Shown: piece after piece, positions 58,392 to 64,000 of the stretch
Numbering within the stretch: position 1 is the stretch's first letter
Layout: each line of letters opens with the position of its first letter
From: Ephydatia muelleri
Lineage: Eukaryota; Porifera; Demospongiae; Spongillida; Spongillidae
DNA length: 64,000 nucleotides
NCBI GenBank assembly: GCA_013339895.1
Contig: JABACO010000002.1
Coordinates: forward strand, 5,495,235 to 5,559,234
Reading direction: 5' to 3'
The notes under the pieces: generated by a model
What the model was told of the DNA's origin: nothing
What the model saw: only the letters and a program-made list of their open reading frames with translations
The model's database searches: none
Program-made: the position numbers and the translations under genes

Positions 58392-58665
58392 ACAAGTAAA
58401 TAAAAAACCTTCTCTATGAGAAAGTTGGTGGGATATAGGATTTGAAGGCAATGGTGGTGTAAAAAGCATGGAATCAAGGGTCTGTAATAGTAAGTGAAAA
58501 TGTCATAGTCCTATATTTAGCACACGAACATATATGCTACAAACGGGCCTATGACATTTTCACTTACTATTACAGACCCTTGTTTCTATGCTTTTTATAC
58601 CACCATTGCCTTCAAATCCTATATCCCACCAGCTTTCTCATAGAGAAGGTTTTTTATTTACTTGT
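58392..58665. mobile_element. Foldback MITE with 117-bp arms
   Basis: Arms 58392-58508 and 58549-58665 are complementary with only a few mismatches, separated by a 40-bp loop. Outer ends are ACAAGTAAATAAAAAACC. The structure would form a long hairpin as DNA or RNA. There is no coding capacity and no clear target duplication. Confidence 0.9.
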
Positions 58666-58669
58666 TAAA

Positions 58670-60300
58670 TTACTGATGAGGAGATTCATAAGTTTGTCCT
58701 AAGGGATGACAAATGCAGAGGAGGCTGGCTGGATTATTCAGAAAATGGCCAGGAGAGGGGCTCGTGATGGATCACACCATGCAGGATGAAATGTGGTGCT
58801 GCATCTGGCACCATAACCTCTTTTTTCGGATAAATGTTTATGCTTTTCCTTGTAGTATGTACTGTGATTGTGAATGGGAGAGGCTAGTTTATGAAGTCTG
58901 ACATTGGCTTACCACAAATTTAAGACGCTTCACTTAATGTGTGTTGATGTAAAAAGTACCTGGACATGTTTGCAGAGGCCACTGAAAAGATACATTACAC
59001 ATGAAGTCAAGTTATATTAATGTACTAGCATGTGCACTTCACAGGTTCCAACTTTCTTATGTACCCTGATGTGTAGGTGTATCAGAGTTATTTGTTATTA
59101 TGATCGTAATATCGGACAGCTGTTGTAGTGTCAGTGAAATTTCTGTATAGCAATTGCCCATGCATCTGAACGGGAGATATGCTCACTGCATGTAATCTGT
59201 ATCCATCCAGAAGGGGTACACATGTGTGTGTGTGTGTGTGTATGTGTGTGCATGCGTGTGTGTGTATGTGTGTGTATGTGTGTGTGCATGCGTGTGTGTT
59301 TGTATTTGAGTGTGTGTGTATGTGTGTGTGCGTGCGTGCGCACCACATGCAATTACCAGCATTTACTTGTGTGAATGTTGAGAAATTTAACCGACAGATA
59401 ATGCATCCTACTTCATTGACTTTTATTTTATATTGGACCGACTATCTGCTATATACACTGTATAGCACAATGCAAATCACTCCTCTGTACAGTAGCAAAG
59501 CACAAAGATAATTTCAGGTACACCCCACCGCCCTACACGATTGATAACGTGGTTCCAATAGTGTGCTGGCCTGCACATGTTCATTGCCAAAATAAGAAAT
59601 ATTTGTTCCACTAGGCAGTTTGGTCTTGAGACAATGAGGCATGTAATCTTATTCATACAGCCCTTTTTAAAAGTGTACAGTATTTCGAACACTGTTTTGA
59701 CACTTGCTGCTTATCTACAATTCAGATTGTGAGTGTGTGTGTGTGTGGGGGGGGGCGGGGACAATTGTTGAACACAGCAAAAGGTGTGTGCTGCTGATTA
59801 CGAACATCCTGTGCTTAGTTTTCCCGTACTTTGCATGCATGTACATGTAGTGCGATCTCCCAATGACCAATAAACAAAAATTAATGAAATATATCTCCTC
59901 CAAATCACTGAATTCTTTCGAGATTTTTTGCACGCATCTAAATTCATAAAAGCATGAACAAGGTTGCATGTAGTTTATCAGCAGGAATGATGGTCATAGC
60001 ATTTAATACGCTAGCTGTTCATAATTAAACAAAGACCACTTGCCGATGTCGTTCAGTATAATGCAGAAGCACTGAACAACATATAACCTCCAGAGAAGGT
60101 GTACTACACGATGCCGAAATTGACGATACGCGGGAAGCAACCGAAGTATATATGTATTCTGCAAAGTTATGACCTAGCAAAAACGGAGTGAAGGACGTGA
60201 AGGATTGCATGGATACAATGAAGCACCCGACTTACCCAATCACACAGTGTGCTTTGGATACCGGATTTCATTTCCTTCAGTGCTTTGTAGTTGCATGGTC
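58670..60300. other. No gene seen; TG microsatellite
   Basis: A (TG)n-rich tract lies at about 59222-59340, and a G-run follows a short (TG)n at about 59732-59759. ORFs over them are artefacts. I see nothing else. Confidence 0.5.
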
Positions 60301-60302
60301 CA

Positions 60303-61640
60303 TTCTCTGGCCAGTGATTGCTACCTTCAATGGAAATTGATCCGTAACTTATTCGATTTTCAACTGCCTAAATATAACCAGGATTCTGCTCATGATATAT
60401 GTTCATTGCATATACCCCAAGAATAAAGACATGCAAACATTCTATTGTGAATAATGTCTCGTCACAACAATATAATAATATGAGATCATTTCCGTGAAAA
60501 GGGACCACATGCATACTTTATTAAATTTCCAGCACATATATGGATAATTACAAATTCATCGCAATAAAAAATAAACAATGTGTAGAGAATGTTTCAGACT
60601 AAAATGAAGTCTTGAAACAAAACAGTGCTCTTTTCGTATGTTCAATCCCATATTGAATAATATTAAAGTATTGATACAAATAATTCAATTGCAGTCCAAC
60701 GTGGATAGAACTGATTCTGCTAATTTTTGGACCATAAAGATACTGTCATGTGTTCTTGTGTATTATGTTTGTTATTAATTTATTTACAAAAATATATATT
60801 AAGTAACAAGTGAAGTGAACCTGTTTGCAAATATAGGCCAATGACACGCTGTGTCAGTACAGTGTGGTCATACATACTCTGTCTTGGGTTGAATTTGGGA
60901 CATTCATAAAGAGTGGTGAATTGAATTTTTTCTTGTATCTACAAAGTTTTGGGTTCAAATAGGGGCAGACATCAGGAGTGATGTATTTACAGTGCTTTAT
61001 TGTTTTGCACAATGCTTACGTAAAATGATAATAATGATAATTGTGTCCGTATTTGAGCATATGGAGATCTGGGTTGGTTTTGTGTCCCCCTGGTGACTGA
61101 AACTTATGGAGCATGGGGAGCTGAGGCCAAGGCCTGTTTCTCCCAGCTGGCTTCGAGGCTTTCCATCAGGCTTCAAAAGCCCAAATCAGTCATTCTTTAT
61201 GAACGCTTAAACACATGTCTCGTTCGTTGTGTTGCTACGGCCATATTAAGTAGGATCCAGTCATCGTAACTTTTTCCTGTGTTTATTCTTGGTGTAATTT
61301 TGTAATAATAATATAACTTATATATGTAAAAATAATAATAATAATTTGAGCATACATGTATTAATTATTTTGTAACTTATTAATTATAATAACAATTTAT
61401 GGCCAGTTGAATATGGTTCTGGTTCGTTCCATTGCCAGAGCCATCCTGGCCAAGGAGCTCACGCCCTCCTAAGATTACGCAGTAATGAACCAAATGTACT
61501 TGCTGTGTAAAATTGAAATATTACATGCAGGGTTGATATATTTAATGCAGATACTTTTTAGTCTAGCCCATGACAAGCACGAACCTAAAGCCGAAAGACT
61601 CGAACGTTTGTGCATGTGTGTCATCAGGGTTTGAGGGGGG
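60303..61640. repeat. Scrambled partial duplicate of the GAREM-like locus
   Basis: Pieces in order: about 42 bp at 60305-60347 identical to exon 1 (49580-49624) but inverted; from 60359, intron-2 sequence (51655 onward) in direct orientation, including the MITE-family copy; a short retrotransposon insertion (61062-61343); more intron-2 sequence to about 61470; then intron-1 sequence (50250-50430) in direct orientation at 61471-61640. Order and orientation differ from the parent, so it is not a simple tandem duplication. Confidence 0.75.
61062..61343 (+). mobile_element. 5'-truncated non-LTR insertion with 11-bp target duplication (copy 5)
   Basis: The first 200 bp encode the family C-terminus (LGWFCVPLVTETYGAWGAEA ... 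LSRIQSS, stop at 61269), followed by a short 3' UTR and a TAA-rich tail. ATTTGAGCATA flanks it at 61051-61061 and 61344-61354, while the parental segment near 52230 has this motif once and no insert. This is a clean empty-versus-filled site comparison within the window. Confidence 0.85.
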
Positions 61641-61859
61641 GAAAGGGGTTGGGGGGGAGGCGGTGCTACCATTAGTGACTGGTGCTGGTCCCTTGGTAAA
61701 CGACCCCGAAGAAGTGCATAGTTGTACATACAACATGTTGCATAATGTTGTAGATACCATTAATGCACAAATCAATGCAGCTGAATATACCACTACTGTT
61801 TAGGACAAAGTTCACTACGTAGGTATCGTGCTTTCTTCATTGTTTTATGTTGTGCTTGC

Positions 61860-62650
61860 TTATACATGCACATTTGTAGGCAAGAAGTTGCAAATGCAAA
61901 TCCACGTACAGTGACATACAACAGGTCCACTATTTTTTGCAGCAGCAATTTGTTCAATCGCCGCTGCTACAAAGCACCACTGAAAACGTAGGTCATCGTT
62001 ACGTAGTACAGCCTCACTACATGTAGAGGCACACCATTGTTTATTAGAGGCAAGTGTATCAACTACTAACTCCATTAGAAGGCACAAATCATGACATCTT
62101 CATGTTTTTGGGGATGTGTACTCAAATCGATGCTAGAATACACTTTTTGGAAAGTATACCCTGCAACATATCACAGAGTACAGCATTCCTCACTAGTTAA
62201 AGGCTGCAAATGTGACTCTGGATCATTTGCACAGATCTCAATAGGGTGCTCATGTTTGATGAGTTTGTCAAAAATATGTTGAGTAACAGACTGGTAGAAG
62301 GCTGATTATACTTTGAGTCCAACAGATTTGGAAATAAAGATCTGCCAATCTTTAACAAATGTATTAGCTGTACGGAGTCGCTGATAACAGCCCCACATTC
62401 ATTCCCTCCTCAGAACTGTACTCTTGTACTTGCAAGGAAAACACGCTTTGAGGCGTACAATAAGAACATGGGCAAACCATGAGAGCTGTTCTTTATTTGT
62501 AGTGGGCTGTTTCCACCACTCGTGTAAAGCCTTTGAAGTATTTACAGCTGCGCACGTGTACTGTGACTCGATTTGGAACGCGTCCTCTTTCTGTATCGCC
62601 TCAACTGCCATCATAAGTGTGCTAGCTGACTCTAAAGGAAGATTTTAGGA
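61860..62650 (-). pseudogene. Decayed second copy of the YVAGY-type repeat protein
   Basis: Minus-strand blocks: HVLIVRLKACFPCKYKSTVL; LRTANTFVKDWQIFISKSVG; SVTQHIFDKLIKHEHPIEIC; then ECCTL, stop, YVAGYTFQK. The order corresponds to LLWSKYHSLRN..EWKTFL..PIFIQYIGHSFKDLI..YSAGYIPRAL at 17.8-18.2 kb. At least three stops (for example a TGA just before YVAGY) and shifts are present. 61641-61860 shows only short ORFs. Confidence 0.5.
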
Positions 62651-62952
62651 CTCAACATATGTCAATGTACATGATTTTGTAACAACAAACTGTCATCGCT
62701 ATCAAAGTCTTAATTACGTTCTTTCAAAGAATCCATGTCCATCTCTATAAAGCACGTTATAATTACGTCATACGCGAGCGAAACGATGGTGATCGAATGG
62801 CGTTTCCAATCCCGTTCCGTAAGGTTATTAATCTATGACGAAACAGAAGATACGACTACGGCCGTGAGGCTAAGTAATTGCGGATAATTAATTCGGCCTG
62901 TAATCGGTTAATAATTTCTATCACCCTGGATGTGACAACCGGCCCCTAGTCT

Positions 62953-63003
62953 CGTCCCCAGACCCACATGACGTAACGGTTACGTCATGTGGGTCTGGGG
63001 ACG
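62953..63003. repeat. 51-bp perfect palindrome with TGACGTAA cores
   Basis: Arms 62953-62977 and 62979-63003 are exact reverse complements around a single central G. Each arm contains GTCCCCAGACCCACATGACG. The TGACGTAA/TTACGTCA pair resembles CRE/ATF sites. It is isolated, with no gene immediately adjacent. Confidence 0.9.
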
Positions 63004-63407
63004 ACCGCCCCCTCCATAATCATAATCATGCAAAGACCTCGTACACCACCCCAATTGGTTTGTTGATAGAGCAACTACATATGCACGTGCACTCAGTCGC
63101 GCAGTGACGCAATGTTTGAAGCACTATAACTTTGGAAATAGTAATCTTGTTTTCCTTGGCAAAAGCGAAGTATTCATTTTTCTCCGTTCGGCTATGCATA
63201 GAGGTGGAGCTGATTTCAATGCGGGATGCTGCAAGAATGTGTCAAAAAAAGTTGCGAAAATTAGGGTGACGAAGACGTCGATGCGGGAGGAGCTCAACTC
63301 ATCACAAAGACGATCACGGATGCTCCATCGCCTTGCGAATAAATTTTGATGCAAAGTGGAGGGTGACTAATGGTTGGCATAATGCTGCCTGCAACGCTCG
63401 ATCGATG

Positions 63408-63645
63408 AAACTGCATGCTTTCTGATGATATACATTTTACTGATCTGTTATTGTCTTATGAAGAGCTTATTGTACAAACGCCACAGTGTACATAATATTG
63501 GAGAGGATGACAACTAGTTGACCGGCTTATTGCTAAATGAAGGTGTGTTATTGTTTTTGTGAGCTATGCGGGCGATTTCCTGTTCCCGACGCGTATTTGC
63601 CACTTGCCCCTTTATATATTCTCGACTTTTTATAACAGAAGTCGT
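63408..63645. repeat. Inverted partner of the 55.93-56.2 kb repeat
   Basis: Matches the reverse complement of 55930-56215 with indels. The pair flanks about 7.2 kb. It could be two independent copies of one family rather than element ends. Confidence 0.6.
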
Positions 63646-63883
63646 AATATAATGATTTAAAATATTATAATAATATGGAACGTTCTATACGAAAAATGGG
63701 CCTTGTGGATTTTATTTTATAACATAAAAATTAAAACGATATATCTTCCGAATTAATAACGCTATCGGGTTCCTATTTTTAAAATTAAACATACCACACC
63801 ATTACTATATGTTTGGTGTCTTACACATGCGGGGTACCGACGTTACAAGCTCCGATACCCCGTAGAGTTCAAAACGGCCAAAG

Positions 63884-63978
63884 TAATTGCATATTTCTCG
63901 GGCGTTACGCGCCATTAACGTATTACAAAGCCTGTCGTAATACGTTAATGCGCGTAACGCCCGGGAAATATGCAATTA
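63884..63978. repeat. Near-perfect hairpin, ~43-bp arms, 10-nt loop
   Basis: TAATTGCATATTTC...CGTATTAC (63884-63926) pairs with GTAATACG...GAAATATGCAATTA (63937-63978) with few mismatches. The arms are rich in CGTTACGCG/CGTAACG. Probably a MITE end or foldback element at the window edge. Confidence 0.85.
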
Positions 63979-64000
63979 TTTGCACACTTGTATCTCCATA

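Noticed and set aside
59088..59352. Thr/His-rich minus-strand frames
   Set aside because: Translations of a TG/CA microsatellite.
1..64000. tRNA, rRNA or other structured RNA genes
   Set aside because: None recognised by eye on either strand; a covariance-model scan was not possible.

Overview
This is animal nuclear DNA, most likely from a sponge (demosponge). It is AT-rich and full of ACATGTA-type motifs and microsatellites. Genes have GT-AG introns, and one intact multi-exon gene (CABIT plus SAM domains, GAREM-like) belongs to a metazoan signalling family. Many degenerate transposable-element protein families are of the kind common in sponge and cnidarian genomes. The species assignment is an inference from style, not from a marker gene.

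Layout. 0-6 kb: repeats, including a 25-bp minisatellite and a pair of inverted arms, with little coding evidence. 6.5-8.9 kb (+): remnants of invertebrate repeat-associated genes, a GC-rich palindrome, and coiled-coil plus BEN-like exons. 8.94-13.1 kb (-): a compact single-stranded-DNA-virus-like element. It has a Rep frame with HUH-nuclease-like and superfamily-3 helicase motifs, a second long ORF overprinting the Rep linker, a 643-codon second gene broken by two nonsense codons, and two related GC-rich hairpins, one at the 3' end of each gene block. 13.2-23.1 kb (+): decayed mobile-element genes, namely a second BEN-like locus, DIRS reverse transcriptase and recombinase pieces, a pseudogene with a 166-bp tandem duplication, and a nearly complete 3.47-kb TTAA-flanked DNA transposon. 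25.9-31.5 kb (-): three copies of a non-LTR retrotransposon with RT and restriction-like endonuclease regions, lying between two blocks of a ~170-bp satellite. 32.9-34.0 kb (-): an intact two-exon gene for a RquA-like (rhodoquinone biosynthesis) methyltransferase-fold protein with a mitochondrial-type N-terminus. 35-40 kb: microsatellites, MITEs and TG-rich satellite. 40.6-42.1 kb: fragments of a DUF6589-like protein and a RecQ-like helicase. 42-48.6 kb: gene-poor. 48.6-55.6 kb (+): the GAREM-like gene, with a retrotransposon in intron 2. 55.6-64 kb: a foldback MITE, a scrambled partial duplication of the GAREM-like locus, more pseudogene fragments and two near-perfect palindromes.

Only two loci look like intact host genes (RquA-like and GAREM-like). 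The most notable content is the virus-like element, with about 1.1 kb open in two frames, and the RquA-like gene, which is unexpected in an animal. All family names come from reading motifs in the translated sequence. No database search was run.
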